Shown: positions 1 to 9,734 of the stretch, one piece after another | Position numbering within the stretch: position 1 is the first letter of the stretch | How the letters are laid out: each line of letters begins with the position of its first letter | Assembly (NCBI GenBank): GCA_963830485.1 | Contig: CAWHNE010000010.1 | Coordinates: 12,282 to 76,281 of the forward strand | Reading direction: 5' to 3' | Length of the DNA stretch: 64,000 nt | Source of the DNA: CAIWHR01 sp963830485 | GTDB lineage: Bacteria; Pseudomonadota; Gammaproteobacteria; Burkholderiales; Casimicrobiaceae | Translations under genes and position numbers: made by a program | The notes under the pieces: model-generated | The model's database searches: none | Told to the model about the DNA's origin: nothing | What the model saw: only the letters and a program-made list of their open reading frames with translations

Positions 1-1114
1 GTCCTGGACCGCCGCCCCGAGTACGTCGACGCTGCGACCGAGTTTTCGCGGCTCATCTGGATGCGAAGCGGTGACGCCCGCGCGGCGGTCGGCCCACTCG
101 ACGCGGCGTTACGCGCCGGCGCGCCTGAAACGCCCTTGATCCTCGCGCGGGCGCGCATTCTCAAAGCGAGCCGGAGCGGAAGGCGATCTGCGCACGACGC
201 TCGCGACGGCGCTGCAGCGAAATCCGAACGACGTGATGCTGTTGCTCGCATCCGCGCAGGCGGCGCTGGAGAGCGACGACGAAGACTACGGTGCGCAGCT
301 CGCCGCGCACGCCGAAGCGCTCGAGCCGGACAACGTCGCGGTGAAGATCCTGCAAGTCTCGCTGCTGCTCGCCCAGGGCCGGGTCGACGAAGCGTTGCGC
401 CGTGCCCGACGCGTGACCGAACTCGAGCCGGACAATCAGGCCGCCTGGGGCTGGCTCGCCACGGCGGCACGAGCAGCCGATGACCCTGTCCACCGTTGGC
501 TCTACGACTACGACGCCTTCGTTCGTGTGTACGACGTCGCTGCGCCCGCGGGCTGGTCGAGCGTCGACACGTCGGCTTGTCGATCTCGCCGCTGCGCTGC
601 GGCGCTTGCATGGGTTGTCGTTTCATCCGCCGGAGCAGACCGTTCGCGGCGGCGTGCAGACCACGACGGATCTCACGCAGCTCGACGATCCGGCGGTCAA
701 AGGTTTCTTCGCCGCGATCGAAGCGCCGATCCGCGAATACATGTCCGCCGTCGGCAGCGGGCCGGCGCATCCGCTGACGCGACGCAACACGCAGCGACAC
801 AAGCTCAGCGGGGCGTGGTCGGTGCTGCTCAAGCCCAATGGCTTCCACGTCGACCACTTCCATCCGATGGGCTCGCTGTCATCGGCGTTCTACGTCGAGG
901 TTCCCGGAGTGCTCTCGACGCCGAGAACCGCCGAAGGGTGGCTGCGCTCGGCCAGCCGCCGTCCAAGACCAAGCCGACGATGGGACCGGAGCACTACACG
1001 CGGCCGAAGCCCGGGCGTCTGGTGCTGTTCCCATCGTACATGTGGCATGGCACCGTGCCGTTCACGACGCCCGAGAGCCGCCTCACGATCGCCTTCGACG
1101 TCGTTCCGGCGTGA
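1..1114 (+). CDS. TPR protein with C-terminal 2-oxoglutarate/Fe(II) oxygenase domain (5' end outside window, frameshifted)
   Basis: The frame is open from base 1, so the start lies upstream. TPR-like helices fill the first ~490 bases (for example LEPDNQAAWGWLATAARA). The C-terminal third matches the putative 2OG-Fe(II) oxygenase family PF13759: an iron-binding stretch HVDHFHP near 850, then SSAFYVEVP, and the distal PGRLVLFPSYMWHGTVPF near 1010-1060. The product moves between three frames, with shifts near 170-230, 490-560 and 940-960; I treat it as one gene with indel errors. It converges on the sulfotransferase gene, the two stops being about 2 bases apart. The family probably hydroxylates a peptide or small molecule with 2-oxoglutarate and O2; the substrate is unknown. 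TPRs fused to modifying enzymes recur in this island. Confidence 0.72.
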
Positions 1115-1115
1115 G

Positions 1116-2614
1116 TCACCGTTGCACGCCTCGTCGCGGCGGGGTCGTGCAGGTCGCCAAGCTCCGTACGCAGTCGCATCGAGGTGTCGCGCGTAGTTGC
1201 GCCAGCGGCCGGACGAGCGCTGATAGAGCGGTTCTCGCACTTGCCAGACGCTCGCGGTCTTGACCGCGTTGCGAACCCGATGAAACGCCATGCAGCCGTC
1301 CTCCCGGTCGAGCCCGCAGAACGCGAGCAGCTTTTCCACGGCGGGCCGCGGCGCGCCCACGAACTGGTCGTAGTCGAAATCGAGGATGTCCGCGCCGAAC
1401 AGCGATTTCCAGTGCCGCATCGAGCCGGCGGTATTGGCGGTAGTAGTGGGCCGTATCGATCAGGTCGGCGCATAGCCCATCCTGTGGTCGACGTGGAGGA
1501 AGTAGATCGACAGGCAATTGTCGAGGGGTCACGCGTCGTGTTGATGATCTTCGCGCCCGGGAACAGCCTCTTGATGAGGCCCAGGTACACGAAGTTGTCC
1601 GGCCACTTGTCGGTAACGTGCGACGCGTCCGGGAACAGCGTCGCGAGATCGGCGAGATAGCGTGCGGAGAGCTCTCGCGAGTTCTGCCGGTGCGACGTCC
1701 GCCATGCGCGCGGGGAAGGGCGCGAGCGCCTTCGTGCGAGCGCGGAGATGAAGTCCGAGTTCGCCACCCGCACTGACCTTCGAGTGCCCCGCCAACACCT
1801 GCTCGGTCAAGGTCGAGCCCGACCGGAACATGCCGCAGACGAAGATCGGGCGGGCCGGCGGACCCGGCGCGATGTAGGGACCGCGCTCCGGCGTGAAGGT
1901 CGCGATCAGCTCGTCGATCAGCGCCTCCTGCCGTCGCCGGTCGTATAGCACTGCGTTCGGTCCGGCGCTCTCGCGGCTGTAACGATTGGCGGCGGCATAC
2001 GCCTCGAACGCCTGGTCATACGCGGCGCATCCGTCGAGCGCCCGGCCGAGCGCGAAGCCGAGGCTCGCCTTGTCGGCCGCCGTCGCGCCGGGCCGCGCGA
2101 TCGCCTCGCGCAATCGGCTGACGAGGGGATCGGTGGGGTTCGCCACGCGCCTGAGATCGGCATAGCGCGCCAGGCCCTCCGCGCATTGCGGATCGATGGT
2201 GAGGAGCTGCTCGTACGCCGTGACGGCGTCGTCGCGCTCGCCCAGGTCGGTCATCAGGTTGGCGAGGTTGAAGAGCGCCGGGACGTAGCGCGGGTTGAGG
2301 GCGAGCGCCGCGCGCAGCTCCTTCAGGGCATCGTGCTCCCGGCGAAGGCAATCCGAGAAGATCACACCACGATTGACGTGGACCTCCTCCGGCCGCGAGA
2401 CCCCCCGCGCGAGCGCTTGCTCGTAGGACGCGAGCGCCGCGCTCGAAGCGCCCCGTCCTGCGCTGCAGGACCGCGAGGTTGTACCAGCTGTCGCATGGCC
2501 CGGCCACCGTCGCGAGGAGGCGTCGCGTAAGCGGTCTCTGCTTCGGCGACGCGGCCGGCGTGCTGAGTCCTACTGCTTCGCGAAAGGCGGCCTGGCGTCG
2601 GCGTCGTTCGTCAC
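1116..2614 (-). CDS. TPR-containing sulfotransferase (frameshifted)
   Basis: The N-terminal half has TPR motifs (YNLAVLQRRTGRFE; ALNPRYVPALFNLANLMTD). The C-terminal half is a PAPS-dependent sulfotransferase: the 5'-phosphosulfate loop FVCGMFRSGSTLTEQVLAGH, then HVTDKWPDNFVYLGLIKRLF and a 3'-phosphate-type NTTRDP motif. The reading moves between frames near 2380-2510, 1640-1700, 1480 and 1400. The family transfers sulfate from PAPS to a protein, peptide, sugar or small-molecule acceptor; TPR-sulfotransferases are commonly encoded next to TonB-dependent receptors in Proteobacteria. The start is uncertain: a GTG at 2614 reads into the first TPR after one more shift. It would overlap the stop of the lipoprotein gene upstream by 4 bases, which suggests a shared transcript. 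Confidence 0.72.
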
Positions 2615-3837
2615 GGTGGGTTCGGCGGAGTCGGTCGGCGAAGGCGGCCGATCGCCCGCGATTCTAACCGCCGCGCATGTGGACGGAGCCCTAGTGGAAT
2701 CGGACCGGACTTGATTCGCGCGAGCTTCGCCGCGTAGAGCGCGCGCTCGCGGCTGGTCTCGCTGTACTCGAGCGCCAGGGCGAGCTGCTTCCTCGCCTGG
2801 TCCATGTCGCCGAGCGCGAGGTAGGACTGCGCGAGCCAGAAATGGAACTCGTGGTAGTACGGCGCACGGTCGACTTCCTTCGCGAACAGGTCGCGCGCCT
2901 GCACGAAGTTCCGCTCGTGAAGGGCGTTCATCCCGAGCATGAAATAGCTGAACGGCGGGTGCGGGTCCAGCTGCTCGAGCCGGCGGGCGAGCGACGCGGC
3001 TTCGGTGCGCCGGCCCGTGGTCTCGAGCACCGGCAAGAGGTTCGACATCACGTGGGTGTTCTGCGGGTCGCGCTCGAGAACATGGGCAAACGCCCGCTCC
3101 GCATCGGCCAGATCGCCGTGCCGCCGATAGACGACGCCGAGCGTGTTGTAGGCGCTCAGGAACTTCGGGTCCCGCCCGATCGCCGCGCGTGCCCACCAGT
3201 AGGCGTCGTCGATCCGCCCCGCCGCCAGCGCCTCGGCCGCGCGGTTGTTCAGGAACATTGCGACGACCGTCTCTTCCGCAATCGGCCGCGTGCTCGCGCG
3301 CGCCGCGCCCGCCGTGGGGACGAAATCGACCGTCAGCAAATCGCTTCGGTGCCCGCCGACCTCCGCGATCCTGTCGCCGAGGGTCACGTTGACGTGGCCG
3401 ATGATGAACTGGATGTCGCCGCTCCGGCCGATCGTCTCGTCCGCGGTCACGCTCTGGAACCTGACCGGCAGGTCGAGGCCCTTTGCGAACGCTGCCGTCA
3501 TGATCACGAGGGACAGGCAGTTGCCGGAGCGCGCGGCGAAAGCCTGCGATGCGTTGCGCGTCATCGTCGACTCGTACTCGAGCCGCAAGAGCCCGGGGGT
3601 CGTGAGCGCGGCGACGAGACCTGACCGACTGCCGCGCGCGCGCAGGAGCGGGGCGATGTCGGTGTTGACGTACTCCCTCATCTCCGGGCTGAGCGCGAAC
3701 ACGTCGTCGGCGTTGATGCGCTCGCTGGGCGCACGGAACAGCCGATCGTTGAAGAGACCCGCGGGCGCGGAAGAGGGGGGCGCGCCGGCACACGCGGCCA
3801 AGGTCAGGCAAAAAAGGGCGACGGCCCACCCTTTCAT
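2611..3837 (-). CDS. Lipoprotein with transglutaminase-like and TPR domains
   Basis: A 408-residue protein. A lipobox (LTLAACAG) near residues 11-18 follows a short hydrophobic signal, so it is probably lipid-anchored in the cell envelope. Residues ~90-180 resemble a bacterial transglutaminase-like fold: Cys in SGNCLSLVI, His in IGHVNV and Asp in VDFVP could form the Cys-His-Asp triad. Residues ~195-370 hold several TPRs (LSAYNTLGVVYRRHGDL; PFSYFMLGMNALHERN). I chose ATG 3837 because GAGGAG lies 8 bases upstream and the signal then begins MKGW; a longer GTG start at 3867 adds an Arg-rich stretch. The C-terminal 25 residues are Arg-rich and atypical. The function may be peptide cross-linking or proteolysis. 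Confidence 0.75.
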   Translation of the reverse strand: MKGWAVALFCLTLAACAGAPPSSAPAGLFNDRLFRAPSERINADDVFALSPEMREYVNTDIAPLLRARGSRSGLVAALTTPGLLRLEYESTMTRNASQAFAARSGNCLSLVIMTAAFAKGLDLPVRFQSVTADETIGRSGDIQFIIGHVNVTLGDRIAEVGGHRSDLLTVDFVPTAGAARASTRPIAEETVVAMFLNNRAAEALAAGRIDDAYWWARAAIGRDPKFLSAYNTLGVVYRRHGDLADAERAFAHVLERDPQNTHVMSNLLPVLETTGRRTEAASLARRLEQLDPHPPFSYFMLGMNALHERNFVQARDLFAKEVDRAPYYHEFHFWLAQSYLALGDMDQARKQLALALEYSETSRERALYAAKLARIKSGPIPLGLRPHARRLESRAIGRLRRPTPPNPP

Positions 3838-3863
3838 TCGACGTCTCCTCGCGCGGCTTTGCG

Positions 3864-4506
3864 TCACTGCGGGGCGGAGCCTCCGTGGCGGCGAATCCGT
3901 GTCGTCGATTCTAGCGCTGCGCGCGGGTTCCGGCGCAAGCGGCGCAGGCTGATCGTCGGGTCGATCCCGCCGCAGGTCGATTCAGCCTGCGCGGCCGCGC
4001 CCTCGCCACCTGGCCCGCGGGCGAGGGCCTCGAGCGAAGGTCCCACCACGCGGCAGATGCGCCAGTCGGGAAGGACGGCAGCCCCCGAGCGAGCGGTAGA
4101 ACTCGATCGCCGGCGCGTTCCAGTCGAGCACCGCCCATTCGAAGCGGCCGCAGCCGCGCTCGACCGCGAGCGCCGCCAGCGCGCGGAGCATGGCGCGCGC
4201 GCACCCCTGGCGCCGATGCTCGGGAAGCACGAACAAATCCTCGAGCCAAAGCCCGGGACGGCCGAGAAACGTCGAGAAATTATGGAAAAACAAGGCGAAG
4301 GCAGCTGGTTTTGCATCTTTTACAGCAACTACGACCTCCGCGGTTGGCCGGGGGCCGAACAGTGCGCGTTCCAGATCGTCCTTTGCTGCAACGCACAAAT
4401 GACCGAGCCTCTCGTACTCCGCCAACGCCCGAATCATCGTGACGATCGCGTCGACATCGCCGCGTTCGGCGGGTCGGATCTCGAACGCTGACGGCGTGGG
4501 CTTCAT
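3864..4506 (-). CDS. GNAT family N-acetyltransferase (3' part frameshifted)
   Basis: The product starts MKPTPSAFEIRPAERGDVD and carries the GNAT core: WLEDLFVLPEHRRQGCARAML (acetyl-CoA pyrophosphate loop, the RRQGCA form of R/Q-x-x-G-x-G/A) followed by FEWAVLDWNAPAIEFYRSLG. This resembles the diamine/spermidine acetyltransferase-like subgroup of about 160 residues. At a G5 run near 4082-4086 the frame slips, and the expected ending (PDWRICRVVGPSLEAL) continues in another frame that stays open to 3864. That gives an unusually long Arg-rich tail, so a second error may hide the true stop. ATG 4506 begins the conserved part. It lies upstream of the lipoprotein gene on the same strand. Confidence 0.72.
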
Positions 4507-4877
4507 GCTTGTCGCTTCTCCCCGGTGGCTCGGGTCGCTCGAAAGAACCCGATCACGATAGCAGCGGCTCGGTCGGTCCGGGCCCGCGTGGGGCTGGACG
4601 TCGATCGCTCGGCCAAGACTGCGCTTCCCTCTTGCAGTGCGACAACGCCGGACCGTCCCATGGGGATCGAAGGTCCTTGGTTCGCCAAGTCGCTCGACGT
4701 TGTGCAATGCACATCATTTCGATTGGTATTTTTGCAACAACCGGCGCGATCGGGCTGGAAGTTGCCATGGATTTCGTTGCCGCCGAAATTAACGGTGCGG
4801 TAATGTTCGAGTGCTTGCAGCAACGCGAATCAATCTCGTTATCGTTGCGCGCCATTATTTTCCTGGGGGGTTTGGAC
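4507..4877. other. Intergenic region before the TonB-dependent receptor
   Basis: A 371-base gap between the divergent acetyltransferase and receptor genes. From about 4690 to 4865 it is visibly richer in A/T than its surroundings and probably holds the receptor promoter. I see no convincing -35/-10 pair, no Fur box and no B12-type riboswitch core. The receptor frame is open through the whole gap, but translation from there would give a product without receptor features. Confidence 0.4.
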
Positions 4878-7800
4878 ATGAACAGGATGCACCGGAAGAA
4901 GCTGTCCGTGGCCGTGATGAACGCCGTCAACGCCGGCGTCGTCGTCGGCTTGGCGACGCCGTTGGCCTATGCGCAGCAGACGCCGCCGCCGACGGCCGCA
5001 GAGCCGCAGAGGATCGAGCGGATCGAGGTCACCGGCTCGCGGATTCCGTCGCCGACGCTCACGAGCGAAAGCCCGGTCAACGTGATCAACTCCCAGGAGA
5101 TCGCGTATACGGGTCTCACGTCGACGTCGGAAATCCTGAATCAGCTGCCGCAGGTGACCGCCGGCCAGGGGGCCGGCACCTCGAACGGTGCCACCGGTAC
5201 TGCGACGGTCGACCTCCGCGGTCTCGGGGCGGTTCGCACGCTGGTGCTGATCGACGGTAAGCGCGTGCCGGCGGGCGCCCCGCTTCAGGGCGGGTGGGCG
5301 ACCAACATCAACGCCATTCCGAGCACGCTGATCCAGCGCATCGAAGTGCTCTCGGGCGGCGCGTCGTCGATCTACGGATCGGACGCCGTCGCCGGCGTGG
5401 TCAACTTCATCATGAACGACCACTTCGAAGGCGTCCAGCTCGACTGGAACTACAGCGGCTACAACCACCAGCAGAACGGCTGGATGGGCGAGCTCGTGGG
5501 TCAGAAGGAAAGGACGAACCCGGCACAGTTCCATGTGCCTGGCGACCAGAGCTTCGACGGCAACACGCAGAGCTTCTCCGTCACGATGGGCAGCAACTTC
5601 GCGAACGGGAAGGGCAACGCGACGATCTTCTTCGAATGGCGGAACCAGGATGCGCTCCTGCAGAGCCAACGCGACTACAGCGCGTGCTCGCTGTCGCCGG
5701 CGAGAGAGGGGCAGGTATCCACGGCAACGAACCCAGTCGTGAAGGGCTATGTCTGCGGCGGCTCCGGCACGAGCTACCCGGGAACGTTCGGCGGCCCCAC
5801 CTTCGGCCCGATCACGATCGCGAATGCCGCCGGGGACGTGCGGCCTTACGTCACTTCTCAGGATCAATACAACTTCGCGCCGGCCAACTACTTCCAGCGC
5901 CCCGACACGCGCTACCTGTTCAACGCGTTCCTGCATTACGACGTGCTGCCGCAGGTCCGGGCGTACGCCGAGTTCGACTTCATGAACGACCGAACCTTCT
6001 CGCAGATCGCTCCCAGCGGCTCCTTCTTCCAGACGTACACGTTTAATAACAACAACCCGATGTTGTCCCAGAGCTTCAAGGATGCGGCGGGTATAGCGCC
6101 CGGCGTCGACCAGCAGGTCTACATCGGCCGCCGCAACATCGAGGGCGGTGGACGGCAGGACAACTTCACGTTCAACAATTTCCGGGTCGTGCTCGGCGCG
6201 AAGGGCAGCTTCTACGAAGACAAGTGGGACTACAACGCGTGGTGGCAATCGGGCCGGAACTCGATGTCGCGGCAATACCTCAACGATTTCTCGGTGTCGC
6301 GCCTCGGGAAGGCCTTCAACGTCGTCACGAGCCCCACCACCGGGGCGCCGGTTTGTGCGTCGGTGGTCGACGGGACCGACCCGCTCTGCGTGCCCTACGA
6401 CGTCTTCCACATCGGCGGCGTTACCCAGGCCGCCCTGAATTACCTGCAGACGCCGGGCATGATGAACGGCTACACGGCGCAGAGCGTGGTCGGCGTCAAC
6501 GTCTCGTCCGACCTGGGCTCGGCCTACGGCTGGACGCTGCCCTGGGCGAAGGACGGCATCGGCTTCGCGGCCGGCATCGAGCGCCGGGTCGAGAAGCTCA
6601 GCAACAGCGTCGACGCCGAATTTGCCACCGGCGACCTCGCCGGCCAGGGCGGCGCGACGCTCAGCATCAACGGTGAGTTCAGCGTCGTCGAGCCGTACTT
6701 CGAATTCCGGGTGCCGATCATCCAGCGGCAGCCTTGGTCCTACGACCTCACCTTTACCGGCGCCTACCGCTACTCGAGCTACAGCACCGACCAGACGACG
6801 AACAGCTACGGCCTCGGCGTCGACTGGGCGCCCATCCGGGAAGCCAAGCTTCGCGGCAGCTACCAGCAGGCGGTCCGTGCGGCGAACGTCGTCGAGCTCT
6901 TCCTCGGGACGGGCTTCAACCTGTTCGGCGGCACGGATCCCTGCTCCGGCGCCACGCCGGCTGCCACGCTCGCGCAATGCGCGAGGTCCGGGGTCACGGC
7001 GGCTCAGTACGGATCGATTCCGGGCAGCCCGGCGGGCCAGTACAACTTCCTCCAGGGCGGCAATCCCGCCCTCGAGCCGGAGACGGCGAAGACCTACACG
7101 CTCGGAGGGGTGCTCCAGTTCCCGAACTTCAGCGCGACCCTCGACTACTGGCACTACAAGATCGAGAACGTGATCAGCGCCGTGCCGGCGCAGACGTCGC
7201 TCAACAACTGCGTCAATTCGGCGGTCCTCTGCGACCTGATCTTCCGGGGTCCGAACGGCAACCTCTGGCAGCCGAACAGCGGGTACGTCCTGGCAACCAA
7301 CCAGAACCTGGGCAGCTTCCTGACCGACGGCATCGACGTCACGCTCAACTACAACTACCCGATCGACCAGTGGGGCGGCCTCAATTTCAACTTCCTCGGG
7401 ACGTGGGTCAACCAGTACGTCGTCGAGAACATCCCGGGTCTGGGCACCTACGACTGCGCCGGCCTGTATGGTCCTAACTGCAACCCTGGTGGCGGCACTG
7501 CGGTAGTCCCGGAGTGGAAGTCCAAGGCCATGTTGGTCTGGAACACACCCTGGAATGTCAACGCGGCGCTCACGTGGCGCTACGTCGGCCCGGTCGATGT
7601 GACGTTCGGCAACTCCAACCCGCAGCTCAACGGGGTTTTCGGGTCGTCCGACGCCAAGATCGGCGCGCAGAACTACTTCGACCTGGCGCTGCAGTGGAAT
7701 GCCACCAAGAACTTCACGATCCGGGGGGGCGTCAACAACATCTTCGACCGCGATCCGCCCGCCGTATCGTCCACGGCCAACGTCGGCGCTGGCTTACCGC

Positions 7801-7901
7801 TGGTCTCCGACCCGTCGTCGGGCGGCAACGGCAACACGTACCCGGGGGCCTACGACACGCTCGGACGGTTTCTCTTCATCACCGTCACCGGGAAGTTCTG
7901 A
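4878..7901 (+). CDS. TonB-dependent outer-membrane receptor
   Basis: A 1007-residue protein. Residues 1-32 form a signal peptide ending PLAYA. A TonB-box-like stretch IEVTGSRI follows, then the plug domain (LRGLGAVRTLVLIDGKRVP; SSIYGSDAVAGVVNFIM), and a large beta-barrel ending in VTGKF with a terminal Phe, as outer-membrane proteins do. The type is that of the Caulobacter/Shewanella-like receptors with large extracellular loops; several Cys pairs occur in the loops. ATG 4878 was chosen because the signal peptide begins there. It is intact, unlike its neighbours. It would import a bulky substrate, energised by the TonB-ExbBD genes at 15.2-17.7 kb; sulfotransferase and hydroxylase genes flank it. 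The substrate cannot be read from the sequence. Confidence 0.92.
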   Translation: MNRMHRKKLSVAVMNAVNAGVVVGLATPLAYAQQTPPPTAAEPQRIERIEVTGSRIPSPTLTSESPVNVINSQEIAYTGLTSTSEILNQLPQVTAGQGAGTSNGATGTATVDLRGLGAVRTLVLIDGKRVPAGAPLQGGWATNINAIPSTLIQRIEVLSGGASSIYGSDAVAGVVNFIMNDHFEGVQLDWNYSGYNHQQNGWMGELVGQKERTNPAQFHVPGDQSFDGNTQSFSVTMGSNFANGKGNATIFFEWRNQDALLQSQRDYSACSLSPAREGQVSTATNPVVKGYVCGGSGTSYPGTFGGPTFGPITIANAAGDVRPYVTSQDQYNFAPANYFQRPDTRYLFNAFLHYDVLPQVRAYAEFDFMNDRTFSQIAPSGSFFQTYTFNNNNPMLSQSFKDAAGIAPGVDQQVYIGRRNIEGGGRQDNFTFNNFRVVLGAKGSFYEDKWDYNAWWQSGRNSMSRQYLNDFSVSRLGKAFNVVTSPTTGAPVCASVVDGTDPLCVPYDVFHIGGVTQAALNYLQTPGMMNGYTAQSVVGVNVSSDLGSAYGWTLPWAKDGIGFAAGIERRVEKLSNSVDAEFATGDLAGQGGATLSINGEFSVVEPYFEFRVPIIQRQPWSYDLTFTGAYRYSSYSTDQTTNSYGLGVDWAPIREAKLRGSYQQAVRAANVVELFLGTGFNLFGGTDPCSGATPAATLAQCARSGVTAAQYGSIPGSPAGQYNFLQGGNPALEPETAKTYTLGGVLQFPNFSATLDYWHYKIENVISAVPAQTSLNNCVNSAVLCDLIFRGPNGNLWQPNSGYVLATNQNLGSFLTDGIDVTLNYNYPIDQWGGLNFNFLGTWVNQYVVENIPGLGTYDCAGLYGPNCNPGGGTAVVPEWKSKAMLVWNTPWNVNAALTWRYVGPVDVTFGNSNPQLNGVFGSSDAKIGAQNYFDLALQWNATKNFTIRGGVNNIFDRDPPAVSSTANVGAGLPLVSDPSSGGNGNTYPGAYDTLGRFLFITVTGKF

Positions 7902-8372
7902 GTCGGCAACAGCGCGTATTCACTCTCGACGGCGGGCTTCGGCCCGCCGTTTCTTTTGGAGGGTTCCAGCAAGGCCGAAAACGTGCCTCCCCGCGTCCGG
8001 AAGTCCTGCGAAAGGTTGCGGAACGAAGTCGAATGCGGGTCGACGCCTGCCTCACCCAGGGCGGCGAGGAGCGGCGACAGGTGCGGTGCGTAGCGGCTCT
8101 TCCGTCCCTGGAACGCCGTGACGGGCTTCCGGGCTTGCACCGCACTGCCGGATGCGACGGATCGATGTCGACGGCGCGCCGCAGGAGCGGTGCCGCTTCG
8201 TCAACGCGGTCGAGCTCGAGAAGCATGGAACCGCAGACGCCGTTCGGTCTCCGCATGGTCGGGAGCCAGCGCGAGCGCCGCACGGTAATGAGTGAGGGCT
8301 TCCTCCCGGCGACCGCGGTCGCCGCGCCGCATGCCCGAGCGCGATCGCGTCCTGCCACTTCGCCTCGTTCAT
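7850..8372 (-). CDS. Small TPR protein, heavily frameshifted
   Basis: From ATG 8372 (MNEAKWQDAIALGHA) TPR-like sequence can be followed across three frames: GRREEALTHYRAALALAPDHAET, then MLLELDRVDEAAPLLRRAVDIDPSHP, then LSPLLAALGEAGVD. About 130 residues of two or three TPRs with no enzymatic domain in sight. The last frame stays open through the receptor terminator to 7850, so the true stop is not fixed. It resembles the TPR halves of the neighbouring hydroxylases and could be a remnant of such a gene or a separate small TPR protein. It is upstream-adjacent (same strand) to no strong promoter that I can see. Confidence 0.45.
7929..7957 (+). terminator. Rho-independent terminator of the receptor gene
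   Basis: A perfect 9-bp stem ACGGCGGGC / GCCCGCCGT with a TTCG tetraloop is followed by TTCTTTT. It lies 28 bases after the receptor stop. The T-tract is on the + strand only, so it should stop transcription in that direction. Confidence 0.88.
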
Positions 8373-8405
8373 GCTCCGACTTACGCGGGGCGCGGGCCGG
8401 CGGCC

Positions 8406-9709
8406 CTACGCGGATTCGCCGGGTGCGGGGGCCCCCGCCGTGAATTCGTTCAGGCCCGCGGCCAGCGCGGTGATCAGCGCGCGCTCCGGCGGAGTGAGCT
8501 CAGGATGCCAGACGTCGAAGATCAGCACGACCCGCAGCTTGTCGCTCAGGTTCCAGGCCTCGTGCTCGATCGTGTCGTCGAAGACGAACGCCTGCCCCGG
8601 GACCCATTCGCGCGTCGTGTTCCCCACTCGGAATCCGCATTGCTCGGGAATGATCAGGGGCACATGCGTAACGAGCCGGGCGTTGGACACGCCCGTGTGC
8701 GGCGGAATGCGCGTGCCGGGCTTCAGGAGCGAGAACATCGCCGACGGCGTGCGGCCAGGCTGGTCGGGCTGCGGCGCGCTCCTCGAGCAGCTCCATCGTG
8801 AGCGGGCACCGGTCGGCGTTCTCCGCGACGAGCTTCCCCATCTTGTAGAGGTGGAACGCGCTCCAGCGCGGAGAGTTGTTGAGCTCGGCGAACTGGTGTT
8901 GCGGTACGTCCTGCGGGTAGGAGATGTAGGGCGTGAAACCTTCCTCGGTCGCGAGGACGTTCAGGAACTCCGTGCGAATCTGGTCGGTCGCGGCCTCGAA
9001 CGGATCCAGCCACGGAAACAGCGCGCGGTCGAAGAATTCGATCGGGGCCAGGCCCGCGTAGTGGAAGATCGTCGAATGCGATTCGTAGCGTCGCTTCCGG
9101 CCGACCATGATGTCGACCGAATCGTGAAACCGTTTGAGGTCCTCTCCCGCGAACGTCTTGCAATGGGTGTCGAGGTACTGGTCGAGGAATGCCGCGCGAT
9201 CGCGATTGTATTTTTCGACACGCTCGTTCGCCTCGGCGACCGCCGGACGAAGCTCGGGATGCAGGCGGTCGAGCGGCGGCGCCACGGCGGCGACCGCACT
9301 GTAGGCGACGGCCGCCTCGTGCGTCCGGCCTTGTCGCTCGAGCAGGTTGGCCCGAAGAATGAGGCTGACGCAGCTCGCCGGGGTCGCGGGTGAGAGCCTG
9401 CCGGATCGCGTTCTCCTCGGCCGGCTCGTCCTTCAGGTTGCGGCAGGCGATCGCAAGATGGATCCATTGCTGGGGATCCGAGCCGTCGATGTCGACGATT
9501 CGCTGGAACGCGACGCGCGCCGACGACATATCCCCGGCGCGAAACGCGCGCTGGCCCAGGAACGAGAGCGTCCGCACGTGGTTCGGATCGAGCTCGAGGA
9601 TCCGGGCCCACAGCCTCTGCGCCTCCGCGTCCCGTCCCGTTTGCGCGGCCTGAAACGCCTGCGCTTCGAGCGCGTTGATCTCGGGGAGTCTGCTCTGAAC
9701 GTCTTGCAT
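8406..9709 (-). CDS. TPR-aspartyl/asparaginyl beta-hydroxylase, copy 1 (frameshifted)
   Basis: The N-terminus from ATG 9709 (MQDVQSRLPEINALEAQ) has TPRs (LELDPNHVRTLSFLGQRAF). The C-terminal ~290 residues match the Asp/Arg hydroxylase family PF05118: FFDRALFPWLDPFEAATDQIR, SPRWSAFHLYKMGK, the iron-binding IPPHTGVSNARLVTHVPLI and the distal FVFDDTIEHEAWNLSD, and LIFDVWHPELTPPERA. This family uses Fe(II) and 2-oxoglutarate to beta-hydroxylate Asp/Asn or Arg residues. The frame slips near 9360-9380 and 8740-8760. Its paralogue lies just downstream-adjacent at higher coordinates and is read in the same direction, which points to tandem duplication. Confidence 0.85.
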
Positions 9710-9734
9710 GGGTTCTTTCAGGGACTGGTACGTC

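Noticed and set aside
4509..4877. N-terminal extension of the receptor
   Set aside because: The open frame has no receptor-like sequence before ATG 4878, where the signal peptide starts.
4839..7154. A 771-codon open frame on the minus strand across the receptor gene
   Set aside because: It mirrors the receptor codons, is rich in Arg/Ala, and has no start signal or domain; the plus-strand receptor is clear.
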